Source of the DNA: Micromonospora echinospora
Lineage (GTDB): Bacteria > Actinomycetota > Actinomycetes > Mycobacteriales > Micromonosporaceae
Direction: 5' to 3'
NCBI RefSeq assembly: GCF_900091495.1
Contig: NZ_LT607413.1
Coordinates: forward strand, 496,001 to 560,000
DNA length: 64,000 bases
Part shown: positions 48,189-57,402 of the stretch, piece by piece
Position numbering within the stretch: position 1 is the first letter of the stretch
How the letters are laid out: each line of letters opens with the position of its first letter
Position numbers and translations under genes: made by a program
The notes under the pieces: generated by a model
Databases searched by the model: none
The model's input: only the letters and a program-made list of their open reading frames with translations
What the model was told of the DNA's origin: nothing

Positions 48189-49028
48189 ATGGGCAGCGGA
48201 TGGCAGCGCGCGAAACGGATCAGCCGGGCCGCCTTCCGGCCGGTACGGGGCCGTGACCTGTCGCTGCACGCCGCCGCGATCACGTTCTACGGGGCGATCG
48301 CGGTGGTGCCGGTCGCGCTGCTGGCGGTCTGGTTGACCGGGTTGGCCGTCGGGGCGGACCGGGTGCACCGGCTCACGTCGTACGCGGTGGAGACCCTGCC
48401 CACCGAGATCGGTGCGGACCGGGCGCTGGCCGCGTTGGTCGACGGCGGACTGGCGTTGACTCCGCTCTTCGCGCTCGCCTCCCTGCTGCCGGCGTCGCTA
48501 TACGGTGAGGGCTTCCGCCGGGCGTTCGTCTCGGTCGCCACCCCGCCCGACCCGACCGAGTCCCTGGTCGGCTGGCGCGGCCGGCTCCTGCTGCTGCCGC
48601 TTTTCGCCCTCGCCCCCGCGCTGCTGCTGTCGATCCTGGTGGCGCTGCCGCTGACCACCGGGCTGGTCCGGCAGGGCGGGCTGGTCGGGGCGCTCGGCGT
48701 GGTCCTGTCGTTCCTGTCGGTGTGGCTGGTGCTCACCCCGGTGCTGCTCTGGGTGTTCCGGGTGGTCGGGCCGGCCACGCCGGACTGGCTTTCTGCGCTG
48801 GGCGTGGGCTCGTTCACCGCCGCGAACCTCTCCGGGTTCCTGCACGGTTTCGTGCTGTTCTGCTCGCTCCCCCTGGACCTCGGTGTCCCGTTCGGCGGTT
48901 TCGACGCGATCGGGGGTGGCGTCGCCGTCCTGCTCTGGCTCTACCTCTTCCACGTGATCGTGCTGGCCGGCTACTCGGCCACCCTCGCCCTGTCCCGTTG
49001 GCGGGCCCGCCGCGGAACCCGTGGTTGA
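48189..49028 (+). CDS. YihY/BrkB-family inner membrane protein
   Basis: A 279-residue protein with about six hydrophobic segments. The DLSLHAAAITFYGAIAVVPVALLAVW start and a membrane segment ending DAIGGGVAVLLWLYLFHVIVLAGYSATLALSRWR are typical of the YihY/virulence factor BrkB family, formerly misnamed ribonuclease BN. Function unknown. Divergent from the GNAT gene with 51 bases between; an octamer array follows its stop codon. Confidence 0.85.
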   Translation: MGSGWQRAKRISRAAFRPVRGRDLSLHAAAITFYGAIAVVPVALLAVWLTGLAVGADRVHRLTSYAVETLPTEIGADRALAALVDGGLALTPLFALASLLPASLYGEGFRRAFVSVATPPDPTESLVGWRGRLLLLPLFALAPALLLSILVALPLTTGLVRQGGLVGALGVVLSFLSVWLVLTPVLLWVFRVVGPATPDWLSALGVGSFTAANLSGFLHGFVLFCSLPLDLGVPFGGFDAIGGGVAVLLWLYLFHVIVLAGYSATLALSRWRARRGTRG

Positions 49029-49193
49029 CCAAGGAGTTCACGTCGCCCGCAGCCGGGCAACCGGACAGCCAGACAGCCAGACAACGAGGCAACCAGGCAG
49101 CCGGGCACCCAGGTACCCAGACACCCAGGCACCCAGACACCCAGGCACCCAGGCACCCAGGCACCCAGGCAACCGGACGCGAACTCCTTGGTC
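49027..49193. repeat. Octamer tandem array inside an 18-bp inverted repeat
   Basis: GACCAAGGAGTTCACGTC (49027-49044) and its inverse complement with one mismatch (49176-49193) enclose fifteen 8-bp units of the type AGGCACCC (49055-49174). The units next to the left arm are the most diverged. The element fills the gap between the YihY-like and DUF839 genes. Confidence 0.85.
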
Positions 49194-49215
49194 GACGACC
49201 GGGGAGGGAGAGCGG

Positions 49216-50382
49216 TCAGGGACGGAAGGGGCCGGTGACCTCGTAGGTGATGCCGTCGGTGCCGGCGATGCCGCCGCCGGGGCCGCGCTGGGAGGAGAAG
49301 TAGAGGCGGCGGCCGTCCAGGGAGAAGGCCGGGCCGGTGATCTCCGACTCGGACTGGCCGGGCAGGCGGAGGAACGGGGCGACGACCCCGCTGGGCGTGA
49401 TGACGTTGATCTCCATGTTGCCGCCGTCCTCGGCCACGTACAGGTCACCGCCCCGGCTGCCGGTGATGTTGTCCACGCCGGTCAGCGGTGCCGTGCCGGC
49501 CGGCACCAGCGAGTCGTCGTACGCCAGGTCGAGACGCTGGTTGACCGCGTCGTACGCCCAGACCCGGTTGTCGCCCTTGGTGGTGAAGTAGCAGACGCCC
49601 CGGTCGTACCAGCAGCCCTCGCCCCCGGCGAAGTGCTTCGCCGCGTCGACCTGCTTGCGGGTGGCGGTGGGGATGCCGTCCCGGTCCGGGATGTCGGCCC
49701 AGGCGACCGGGCCGGCGACCTGGTCGGCCGGGGCGCAGAGCACCTGGAGTCGGCCGTTGCGCAGGTCGCCCCAGACGTCCGGGACGAACCGGTAGAAGCA
49801 GCCGTCCCCCTCGTCCTCGGTCAGGTACACCACCCGCCGGTCCGGGTCGCAGGCGGCGGCCTCGTGCTTGAAGCGGCCCATCCGGCTGCGCTCCTCCCCG
49901 GCGCGGCTGCCGTCCGGCCAGGTCTCGTAGACCACGCCGAGCGGCACCTCCTCGCAGGAGAGCCAGGTGCCCCACGGGGTGGCCCCACCGGCACAGTTGA
50001 TGTTGGTGCCGGAGAGGATCCGGTACGCCGAGGCGATTGACCCGTCGGCCCGGAAGCGCACCGCCGACGCGCCGCCGACCAGCGGGACCTCGGAGTTGGA
50101 GACGTAGATCCAGCCGTCGGCGGTCGGGAAGCAGGCCCCGCCGTCCGGGGCCGGGTGCCACAGGTAGCCGGTGCCGGCCACGACCCGGCCCGAGCGGCCG
50201 ATGATCCGGCTGGTGAAGCCGGCGGGGAGTTCGACGCCGTTGGCGTCGGCGGGGAGCAGGTTCCCGTACGGGCTGGGTCCGGGCTGGGCGACGGCGGCGA
50301 AGGCCTGCTGCCAGAGGGCTCCGGCGAAGGTGGCGGTGCCCGCGCCGAGGACGGCGGCGCGCAGGACGGTACGACGCTCCAC
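49216..50382 (-). CDS. Tat-exported DUF839/PhoX-like protein
   Basis: A 388-residue protein with an N-terminal Tat-like signal (ERRTVLRAAVLGAGTATFAG) and a predicted beta-propeller. Segments such as TNINCAGGATPWGTWLSCEEVPLG, GRFKHEAAACDPDRRVVYLTEDEGDGCFYRFVP and GEGCWYDRGVCYFTTKGDNRVWAYD match the DUF839 family that includes PhoX alkaline phosphatases. It is shorter than PhoX, and I cannot confirm phosphatase residues. GTG 50382 has GGAGG five bases upstream. It is probably extracellular. Confidence 0.85.
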   Translation of the reverse strand: MERRTVLRAAVLGAGTATFAGALWQQAFAAVAQPGPSPYGNLLPADANGVELPAGFTSRIIGRSGRVVAGTGYLWHPAPDGGACFPTADGWIYVSNSEVPLVGGASAVRFRADGSIASAYRILSGTNINCAGGATPWGTWLSCEEVPLGVVYETWPDGSRAGEERSRMGRFKHEAAACDPDRRVVYLTEDEGDGCFYRFVPDVWGDLRNGRLQVLCAPADQVAGPVAWADIPDRDGIPTATRKQVDAAKHFAGGEGCWYDRGVCYFTTKGDNRVWAYDAVNQRLDLAYDDSLVPAGTAPLTGVDNITGSRGGDLYVAEDGGNMEINVITPSGVVAPFLRLPGQSESEITGPAFSLDGRRLYFSSQRGPGGGIAGTDGITYEVTGPFRP

Positions 50383-50450
50383 GGTTACCTCCAGAGATAA
50401 ACGTCAATGCCCCGACGACACTACGGCCGCCGGGGCATTGATCGCAGTCC

Positions 50451-52628
50451 CTATCGGGTGAACGCGGCGTGACGATCACCGGCCGGGGCGGGTTCCTCGT
50501 CGCCGGACTCCGACTCGCGGAGGCCGTAGCGGCGGTAGACCCGTCCGAGCGGGCCGGGGGCCCACCAGTTCCACCGCCCGAGCAACCGCATGCTCGCCGG
50601 CACCAACAGCGCCCGGACCAGCGTGGCGTCCACCACGATGGCGACGATCATGCCGACGCCGACCAGCTTGATGTAGGCCATCCCGCCGGTGGCGAAACCG
50701 GCCACCACCACGATCAGCAGCAGCGCGGCGGCGGTGATGATCCGCCCGGTGTACTGGAGGCCGGCGGCGACCGAGGCGGTGTTGTCGCCGGTGCGGTCCC
50801 ACTCCTCGCGCACCCGGGACAGGAGGAAGACCTCGTAGTCGGTGGCGAGACCGAAGAGGACCGCCAACATGAAGATCGGGTTGCTCGGTTCGACGAACCC
50901 GGTCGGTGTGAAGCCGAGCAGGTCGGCGAAGTGCCCGTCCTGGAAGATCCAGACCACCACGCCGAAGGACGCGCCGATCGAGACCAGGTTCATCAGCACC
51001 GCCTTGACCGGCAGCACCACCGAACCGAAGGCGAGGAAGAGCACCACCAGCGTGGCCACCGCCATCAGCAGCGCCATCCAGGGCAGCCCGGCGGAGAGGC
51101 TGTCGAGCAGGTCACGGTCGGCGGCGGGACGCCCGCCGACGAGAACCTCCGCGCCCTCCGGCACGGGCAGGTCCCGGATCGCCCGGACCGCGTCCTGGGC
51201 GACGTCACCGGTCGGCTCGCCGGTGTAGGTGACGCTGAGCAGGGTCGAGGTGCCCTGGTTGGCGGCGACGGTCACCCCGGTGACGCCGTCCACCCCGGCC
51301 ACCCGGTCGGCGAAGGGCTGGACCTGCTCGACCGGGGTGCCGGAGACCAGCACGTCGATCGGGGCGACCGTCCCGCCCGGGAAGTCCTCGCTGATCCGGT
51401 CGGCGACCACCCGGGGCTCCGAGCCGGCCGGCAGCACCCGCTCGTCGAACCCGCCGAACTCCATCCGCAACGACGGCACCGCGAGCACCGCCAGCACCAC
51501 CAGGACCCCGAGCAGGTAGGGCACCGGGCGGCGCATCACGCTGCGCGCGATCCGGGCCCAGGCGCCACCGGTCACCGCCGGCTCCGCGCGCCGCCGCCTC
51601 CTCGGCAGCGGTACGCGCAACGCGTTGATCCGTGGCCCGAGCACCACGAGCAGGGCCGGCAGTACGGTCAGCGAGGCGAGCATGGCGATCAGGACGGCGG
51701 CCATCCCGCCCAGGGCCATGGAGCGCAGGAAGGCCATCGGGAAGATCAGCAGGCTGGACATGGCCAGGGCGATGATCACCCCGGAGACCAGCACGGTCCG
51801 GCCGGCGGTGGCCATGGTCCGCGCGATGGCCGAGCGGACGTCCCGGCCGGCGTCCAACTCCTCCCGGAACCGGCTGACCACGAAGAGCGCGTAGTCGATC
51901 GCCATACCGAGGCCGATCAGCGTGATCACGTTGATCGCGAAGATCGACACCTCGGTGACCATGTTCAGCAGGCGTACCGCGATGAACGCGCCGAGGATGG
52001 CCAGCCCGCCGATGAGCAGCGGGGTCATCGCGGCGACCAGGCCCCGGAAGATCAGGATGAGCAGCACCAGCAGCACCGGCATGGAGAGGATCTCGGCCTT
52101 GGTGATGTCCTCGGTGGTCTGCTCGTTCGCCACGTGCAGGAACGGAACCGTGCCGCCGGTCTCGGTACGCACCCCCGGGGTGTCGAAGGCCGGGACGAGA
52201 TCGTCGTACGCGGCGGTCTTGTCGTCCTCGTCGGTGGCGCGCAGCTGCACCAGGGCGTACGTGGCCCGCCGGTCGTCGCTGACCAGGGTGGGCGCCTGGG
52301 TTTCGTACCAACTGGTGACCTGGCGCACCTCGGGGTGCTCGCGCAGCCGGGTGAGGGTCGCCGTGACCGGGTCCCGGAAGGCCGGCTGGTCGACGGTGGT
52401 CGCGTCGTCGGAGAAGAGGACGATCACGTCGGCGCCCTGCGGCCCGAGTTCCTCGTTGATCCGGGTGAGCGCCCGGCTGGACTCACTGGCCGGGTCGTCG
52501 AAGCCCCCGCCGGTCAACTGGCCGAAGACCGAGGCACCCCAGGTGGCCCCGACCACGACCAGGGCAAGCGCGGCAGCGAGAACTCCCCAGCGCATCCGCA
52601 CCACCATCCGCCCCCACCAGGCGAACAT
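50451..52628 (-). CDS. MMPL family RND transporter
   Basis: A 725-residue membrane protein with two repeated halves, each a hydrophobic N-terminal helix, a periplasmic domain and five clustered helices. Typical sequences: GFDDPASESSRALTRINEELG after the first helix, GLGMAIDYALFVVSRFREELDAG in the first half and FGLATDYEVFLLSRVREEWDRTGD in the second. MMPL proteins export lipids or drugs. ATG 52628 (GGGAGA upstream) is preferred to a GTG five codons earlier. The divergent TetR gene is probably its regulator. Confidence 0.93.
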   Translation of the reverse strand: MFAWWGRMVVRMRWGVLAAALALVVVGATWGASVFGQLTGGGFDDPASESSRALTRINEELGPQGADVIVLFSDDATTVDQPAFRDPVTATLTRLREHPEVRQVTSWYETQAPTLVSDDRRATYALVQLRATDEDDKTAAYDDLVPAFDTPGVRTETGGTVPFLHVANEQTTEDITKAEILSMPVLLVLLILIFRGLVAAMTPLLIGGLAILGAFIAVRLLNMVTEVSIFAINVITLIGLGMAIDYALFVVSRFREELDAGRDVRSAIARTMATAGRTVLVSGVIIALAMSSLLIFPMAFLRSMALGGMAAVLIAMLASLTVLPALLVVLGPRINALRVPLPRRRRRAEPAVTGGAWARIARSVMRRPVPYLLGVLVVLAVLAVPSLRMEFGGFDERVLPAGSEPRVVADRISEDFPGGTVAPIDVLVSGTPVEQVQPFADRVAGVDGVTGVTVAANQGTSTLLSVTYTGEPTGDVAQDAVRAIRDLPVPEGAEVLVGGRPAADRDLLDSLSAGLPWMALLMAVATLVVLFLAFGSVVLPVKAVLMNLVSIGASFGVVVWIFQDGHFADLLGFTPTGFVEPSNPIFMLAVLFGLATDYEVFLLSRVREEWDRTGDNTASVAAGLQYTGRIITAAALLLIVVVAGFATGGMAYIKLVGVGMIVAIVVDATLVRALLVPASMRLLGRWNWWAPGPLGRVYRRYGLRESESGDEEPAPAGDRHAAFTR

Positions 52629-52674
52629 CGCGTCTCCCTTCACCGACCGCCAGGTCGTAGGATGTAACTATCGA

Positions 52675-52714
52675 TCACTCGAGTGAACACCGTTAACTAG
52701 TAAGCACCGTTAAC
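52675..52714. promoter_or_regulatory. Probable TetR operator region in the divergent intergenic gap
   Basis: A 12-bp palindrome TCACTCGAGTGA (52675-52686) is followed by two direct copies of CACCGTTAAC (52688-52697 and 52705-52714) spaced 17 bp apart, in an AT-rich patch between mmpL and the TetR gene. Confidence 0.6.
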
Positions 52715-52756
52715 CTACGCAACGGCGTTCTCGACCGTCAAGGAGCCCTGCCCGGA

Positions 52757-53518
52757 ATGACCCCACCGAGTCGGCGAGAACGCCTCCGTACGGCCACCGT
52801 CTCCGAGATCAAGGACGGCGCACGGCGGCTGTTGGTGACGGGTGGACTCGACGCCGTCTCGCTCCGGGCCATCGCGCGGGACATGGGCATGACCGCCCCC
52901 GCGATCTACCGCTACTTCCCCAGCCTGGAGGCGCTCGTCGCCGGCCTGGCCGCGGACTTCTACGACGAGCTGCGGCTGACCGTCGAGGCGGCCCGGGACG
53001 CCGCCGGGGACGACCCCCTCGACCAGTTGCTCGCCATGAGCCGGGCGTTCCGCCGCTGGGGAGTCGGCAACCGCGCCGAGTTCACCCTGATCTTCGGCAA
53101 CCCGGTGCCCGGGCTGGAGGAGTTCACCGACGCGTGCGGCGACGAGGACCACCCCGGCGCGCGGCTCGGCACGGTGTTCGTCCGCCCGCTGGCCGCGATC
53201 GCCGAGCGCGCCGGCCTGCGCACCCCGCCCCGGGAGTTCCTGGAGGAACACCTCGGCGACCGGCTCGCCCCGCTACGGCGCAGCCACGGTGACCTGTCGC
53301 TGGAGGTCGCGTACGCCTTCCTCAGCGGCTGGACGCGGATCTACGGCCTGATCGCGATGGAGGTCTTCGACCACCTGCGCTGGGCGGTCACCGAACCGGA
53401 GGCCCTCTTCGAGACCGAACTGGCCACCTTCGTCGCCCAGCTCAGCCCCGCCGCCGAGCGGGACGGGGCGACCGGGGCCGCGGTCCGCGTCGCCCCGCGC
53501 CGGGCCGGATCGCACTAG
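52757..53518 (+). CDS. TetR/AcrR family transcriptional regulator
   Basis: A 253-residue repressor-like protein. The helix-turn-helix is LLVTGGLDAVSLRAIARDMGMTAPAIYRYFPSLEALVAGL; the C-terminal ligand-binding domain carries WGVGNRAEFTLIFGNPVPGLE, typical of the TetR_C_33/WHG-type subfamily. The gene is divergent from the MMPL transporter gene, and the shared gap contains repeats, so local autoregulation and transporter control are the likely roles. The ligand is unknown. Confidence 0.9.
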   Translation: MTPPSRRERLRTATVSEIKDGARRLLVTGGLDAVSLRAIARDMGMTAPAIYRYFPSLEALVAGLAADFYDELRLTVEAARDAAGDDPLDQLLAMSRAFRRWGVGNRAEFTLIFGNPVPGLEEFTDACGDEDHPGARLGTVFVRPLAAIAERAGLRTPPREFLEEHLGDRLAPLRRSHGDLSLEVAYAFLSGWTRIYGLIAMEVFDHLRWAVTEPEALFETELATFVAQLSPAAERDGATGAAVRVAPRRAGSH

Positions 53519-53529
53519 GCTGCCCGGAC

Positions 53530-55125
53530 ATGACATCCGAGCTGCCGTCCCGCGCCGACGTCGTGATCGTCGGAGCCGGACACAACGGTCTGGTCTCCGC
53601 CGTCCTGCTGGCCCGCGCCGGCCTGAACGTGGTGGTGCTGGAGGCCGCCGACGTCATCGGCGGTGCCGCCCGGACGGAGAACCCGTTCCCGAAGGTCCCC
53701 GGCCTGCGCCACTCCACCGGCTCGTACCTGCTCGGGCTGATGCCGCCCGAGCTGCTCGCCACCCTCGACGTGCGCATCCCGGTGCTGCGCCGCGACCCGC
53801 ACTACTTCCTGCCCACCCCGGGCGGGCCCGGCTCGCCGTACCTGCTCATGGGAAGCGACCGGGCGGCCACCCGGGCGCAGCTCGCGGAGTTCTTCTCCCC
53901 CGCCGATGTGGCCGCCGACGACGCCATGCAGGCCGAGTTGGCCGCGCTCCGCGACGATCTCGCCCCGGCCTGGCTCGCCGAGCCGCTGCCGGTGGAGGAG
54001 ACCGCCGAACGGTACGTCCGCCCGGCCCTGCGCCGGACCTTCGTCGACCTGGTGCGCGGCTCCGTCGCCGACTACCTGGCCCGGTTCGAGTTCCGCTCCG
54101 AGCTGCTGGTCAGCATGTACGCGGTCACCGACGGGCTCTCCGGCCTCAACGCCGGCCCGGACGACCCGGGCACCGGGCACAACTTCCTGGTGCACAACAT
54201 GTGCCGCCTCCCCGGCGCGGACGGCACCTGGATGATCGCCGAGGGTGGGATGGGCACCGTCTCCCGGACCTTCGCCGAGGCCGCCCGCGCCGCCGGGGCC
54301 ACCATCCTCGCCGGTACGCCGGTCGCCGCCGTCCTCCTCGACGGCGGAGCGGTCTCCGGCGTGGCGCTCGCCGACGGCCGGACGGTCGACGCCCCCGTGG
54401 TGCTCGGGGCCTGCGACCCGTACCGGCTGATGGAGCTGGTGCCCGACGGCGCGTTGCCGGCCCCGCTCACCGAGCGGATGACGGCGGTCCGCCGCACCGG
54501 CAGCACGCTCAAGGTGAACCTGGCGCTGACCGGGCTGCCCCGCTTCTCCTGCCTGCCGGCGGACGCTCCGAGCCCGTTCGGCTCCACGATCCACCTGCTC
54601 CCCGGCTCGGCCTCCCTGGTGGGCGGGGACGCCACCTCGCCGATGACCGCGCTCCGCGAGATGTGGGCGGACGTGCGGGCCGGGCGACTGCCCGCCGAGC
54701 CGACCGTCGAGTGGTACCTGCACACCACGGTCGACCCGTCGCTACGCGACGAGGCCGGGCACCACTCGTCGGCGCTGTTCGTGCAGTCCGTGCCGTACGA
54801 GCTGGCCGGCACCACCTGGGACGACGCCCTTCCCGGCTACGTGGCGCAGCTGGTCGCGCTCTGCGAGCGGTACGCCCCGGGCACCGGTGACCTGATCGCC
54901 GACGCGGTGCCGCTCACCCCACCCGGCATCGAGGCGCACTTCGGGATCACCGGCGGGCACATCCACCACGTCGACAACACGGTCTCGTTCACCGACCGCA
55001 TGCCGTACGCCACCGGTGTCGACGGCCTGTACGCCGGCAGCGCCGGCTGTCACCCGGCGGGCAGCGTGATCGGCGCGGCCGGCCACAACGCCGCCCGCCG
55101 TATCCTCACCGACCTGGCCACCTGA
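53530..55125 (+). CDS. FAD-dependent oxidoreductase, phytoene desaturase-like (PYROXD2-like)
   Basis: A 531-residue flavoprotein. The dinucleotide-binding motif is DVVIVGAGHNGLVSAVLLARAGLNVVVLEAADVIGGAARTE, and the C-terminal FAD motif is GVDGLYAGSAGCHPAGSVIGAAGHNAAR. The middle part (YAVTDGLSGLNAGPDDPGTGHNFLVHNM) matches the CrtI/PYROXD2 group rather than canonical carotenoid desaturases, and no crtB or crtE lies nearby, so carotenoid synthesis is not implied. The start is 12 bases after the TetR stop, suggesting co-transcription. Confidence 0.88.
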   Translation: MTSELPSRADVVIVGAGHNGLVSAVLLARAGLNVVVLEAADVIGGAARTENPFPKVPGLRHSTGSYLLGLMPPELLATLDVRIPVLRRDPHYFLPTPGGPGSPYLLMGSDRAATRAQLAEFFSPADVAADDAMQAELAALRDDLAPAWLAEPLPVEETAERYVRPALRRTFVDLVRGSVADYLARFEFRSELLVSMYAVTDGLSGLNAGPDDPGTGHNFLVHNMCRLPGADGTWMIAEGGMGTVSRTFAEAARAAGATILAGTPVAAVLLDGGAVSGVALADGRTVDAPVVLGACDPYRLMELVPDGALPAPLTERMTAVRRTGSTLKVNLALTGLPRFSCLPADAPSPFGSTIHLLPGSASLVGGDATSPMTALREMWADVRAGRLPAEPTVEWYLHTTVDPSLRDEAGHHSSALFVQSVPYELAGTTWDDALPGYVAQLVALCERYAPGTGDLIADAVPLTPPGIEAHFGITGGHIHHVDNTVSFTDRMPYATGVDGLYAGSAGCHPAGSVIGAAGHNAARRILTDLAT

Positions 55126-55221
55126 CCCACGCCCGCGTCCTCACCGAAGTGGACAACCGACCCAGGTCCGCGTCCGCTCCGCGCGCAGCGGCACCCGCGT
55201 GGAGCGGACGCGGCCGGTGGG

Positions 55222-56784
55222 TCAGGCGGGAGTGGCCGGGGCGTCCGCGCGGTGGGCGCGGATCTTGTGGCCGACGCTGGTCAGGCAGCGGCCGCTGGCG
55301 AGGTCGAACTTCCAGCCGTGCAACTGGCAGGTGAGCTGGTCGCCCTCGACCACGCCGAACCGGGTCAGGTCCGCCTTCAGGTGCGGGCAGCGGCGCTGCA
55401 CCACCCAGTCGCCGAGGGTGACGTCCTCGGCGTCGCTGGTGCGCTCGTGCTCGTCGTACCAGCCCTCGGCGTACTGCTGGCGCTCCCGGGAGAGGCACTT
55501 GAAGAACGAGTAGACGAACTCGTTGTACTGGCCGATCCGGGCGGCCGAGAAACGGCAGGAGAGGAAGAGCGAGTTGACCCAGTCCACCTCGCCGATGTGC
55601 AGCAGGTGCTCGATGAGGGCACGCTCGGTACGGAACCGGTACCGCACCTTCTCGTCCGCGTACGGCCGCACCTCCTTGCCCGGGAAGTCCACCACGATGG
55701 ACTCGACGGACTCGCCGTCGTAGCCGACCAGGTCGAAACGGACCGGGCCGCCGACGCCCTTGGCCAGGTAGACCGACTCCTCCAGCAGCGGCTCGACGCG
55801 GCGCTTCATCTCCTTCAGGACGTCGATCTCCGGGTGCCGCCAGGACGCCTTCTCCGCCTCGATGACCGGGCGCTTGCGCTCCCGCATCTCCTCCAGGTGG
55901 GCGACCTTGTTGGCGAAGAACTCGTCGACCGGCACCGGGTGGGTCGTCTCGCAGCTCTCCGTGGTGACCTCGGCGACGCTGCCCGGCAGCAGCACCACCC
56001 CGTTGGTGCCGCCGACCTTGGCGTACTCGGAGAGGAAGACCGACTGGTCGGGGAAGATGTTCCCCTCGTCGCCGTGGATGTCGTTGAACTGCCACAGCTC
56101 GTCGTCGAGGAAGCAGGGCGGCCCGGCGATCGGGAAGACGTGGTCGGCCTTCAGGTCGTCGATGTAGCGCCAGGTGCGGTCGAACTGCCGGTCGCGCTTC
56201 TGCTTGCCGAAGGCGGTCTTGGCGGCCTGCGGCAGCTCGTAGACCATCGGGTACCAGATCGCCCCGGAGAACTGGAGCATGTGCGCGTGCACGTGTCCCA
56301 GCTCGGTGAAGAGGCTCAGGTCGGTGGGGCGGGCGTCGTTCTGGTTGAGCAGGCGGACGCCGTCGTACTCGACCCAGAGCGAGGAGTCACCGATCGGCCC
56401 GTCGGTCGGGCTGGTCAGCGACTGGATCATGATCTTCAGCCCGCCGTCGAGTTCGTGCACCTCCTCGTTACGGGTCCGCAGGAAGCTGGTGAAGCCCAGC
56501 TCACGCAGCTCGTCCTCCATCTCGGAGGTGGGGAACGCGGGCAGCAGCACGGTCGCCTTCTTCGACACGAACCGCTTCAGGTGCGCGGCGTCGAAGTGGT
56601 CCCGGTGCAGGTGCGAGACGTAGAGGTAGTCGACCTGGCCGAGGGTCTCCCAGTCGAGCTGGGAATTGTCCGGGAACGGGAACCAGGAGGCGAAGTACGC
56701 CGGATTGACCCAGGGGTCGCAGAGGATGCTGCCCGCAGCCGTGTCGATTCGCATGCTGGCATGCCCCGTACCGGTCACTCGCAC
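55222..56784 (-). CDS. Metallo-beta-lactamase-fold / Rieske [2Fe-2S] fusion (CMAH-like)
   Basis: A 520-residue protein. The N-terminal half is an UlaG-type metallo-beta-lactamase fold with VSHLHRDHFD (H58, H60, D62, H63). The central part (FSGAIWYPMVYELPQ, ADHVFPIAGPPCFLDD) recalls the hydrolase-fold half of CMP-N-acetylneuraminate hydroxylase. The C-terminus is a Rieske domain with C466-P-H468 and C486-Q-L-H489. CMAH has the Rieske domain first, so the order is inverted here. It starts with GTG at 56784. The substrate is unknown; a hydroxylase or oxygenase role is inference. Confidence 0.82.
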   Translation of the reverse strand: MRVTGTGHASMRIDTAAGSILCDPWVNPAYFASWFPFPDNSQLDWETLGQVDYLYVSHLHRDHFDAAHLKRFVSKKATVLLPAFPTSEMEDELRELGFTSFLRTRNEEVHELDGGLKIMIQSLTSPTDGPIGDSSLWVEYDGVRLLNQNDARPTDLSLFTELGHVHAHMLQFSGAIWYPMVYELPQAAKTAFGKQKRDRQFDRTWRYIDDLKADHVFPIAGPPCFLDDELWQFNDIHGDEGNIFPDQSVFLSEYAKVGGTNGVVLLPGSVAEVTTESCETTHPVPVDEFFANKVAHLEEMRERKRPVIEAEKASWRHPEIDVLKEMKRRVEPLLEESVYLAKGVGGPVRFDLVGYDGESVESIVVDFPGKEVRPYADEKVRYRFRTERALIEHLLHIGEVDWVNSLFLSCRFSAARIGQYNEFVYSFFKCLSRERQQYAEGWYDEHERTSDAEDVTLGDWVVQRRCPHLKADLTRFGVVEGDQLTCQLHGWKFDLASGRCLTSVGHKIRAHRADAPATPA

Positions 56785-57056
56785 CGTACAGTCCCCCTCA
56801 AAACGACAACCAAGGTGTACGACAAGACGCTACCGGAGTGACTGTGGCCCTCGAACCGCGACGCCGGTAGTGCCCTTCGGCCCGGTCGCCGGGGTGCATC
56901 AGCCTCGACCGGGCGAGCCGGGGCGGGAAGGCCGACCGGAACGCGCCGACCGGCCGGGCGGGGCGGGTGATGATGGCCGCCGCCGGACCCTGCGCCGGGC
57001 CCGGTCCGGGGCGTGCCAGACTAACCGGAGATCCGATCGCGAGGGAAGGACCGACA

Positions 57057-57278
57057 GTGGCAGGAAGCGAGCCGGTAACGTCGCCAGACCAGCACAAGCC
57101 GGGGTACCGCAAGGCCGGTCAGATCGGCGCGGTCCTCACCGCGCTGGCGATGCTGGCGATGATCTGCGGCAACCACGAGGGCAGGGTCGAGGACATCTTC
57201 CTGATCGTCGGTGCGGCGTTGCTGCTGCTGATCGTCATCGGCGACGTGGTGTTGCGCCGCAACGGCCTGCGGTCCTGA
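57057..57278 (+). CDS. DUF2631 small membrane protein
   Basis: A 73-residue protein: VAGSEPVTSPDQHKPGYRKAGQIG, then two hydrophobic segments (AVLTALAMLAMICG and DIFLIVGAALLLLIVIGDVVL). This matches the actinobacterial DUF2631 family, whose gene usually lies near rlmN/cdsA/dxr. GTG 57057 has GGAAGGA at good spacing; the frame extends upstream but is not conserved there. Function unknown. Confidence 0.8.
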   Translation: MAGSEPVTSPDQHKPGYRKAGQIGAVLTALAMLAMICGNHEGRVEDIFLIVGAALLLLIVIGDVVLRRNGLRS

Positions 57279-57323
57279 CCCACCGGCTGGCGACCCGCCG
57301 GCCGGGCGACCCGGACGACGTGA

Positions 57324-57357
57324 CGAGGGCCCGCCCCCACTCGGGGGCGGGCCCTCG
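57324..57357. terminator. Bidirectional terminator
   Basis: Positions 57324-57338 and 57343-57357 form a perfect 15-bp GC-rich stem with a 4-base loop between two convergent stop codons. Confidence 0.8.
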
Positions 57358-57402
57358 GTCGTCGTTCCCGGGATCACCGCTCCGGCGTCCGGCTCGGCCC
57401 GG

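Noticed and set aside
49055..49174. CRISPR array
   Set aside because: The 8-bp units are contiguous with no spacers, and there are no cas genes.
53530..55125. Carotenoid biosynthesis (crtI) gene
   Set aside because: The protein fits the PYROXD2-like branch, and no crtB, crtE or cyclase gene accompanies it.
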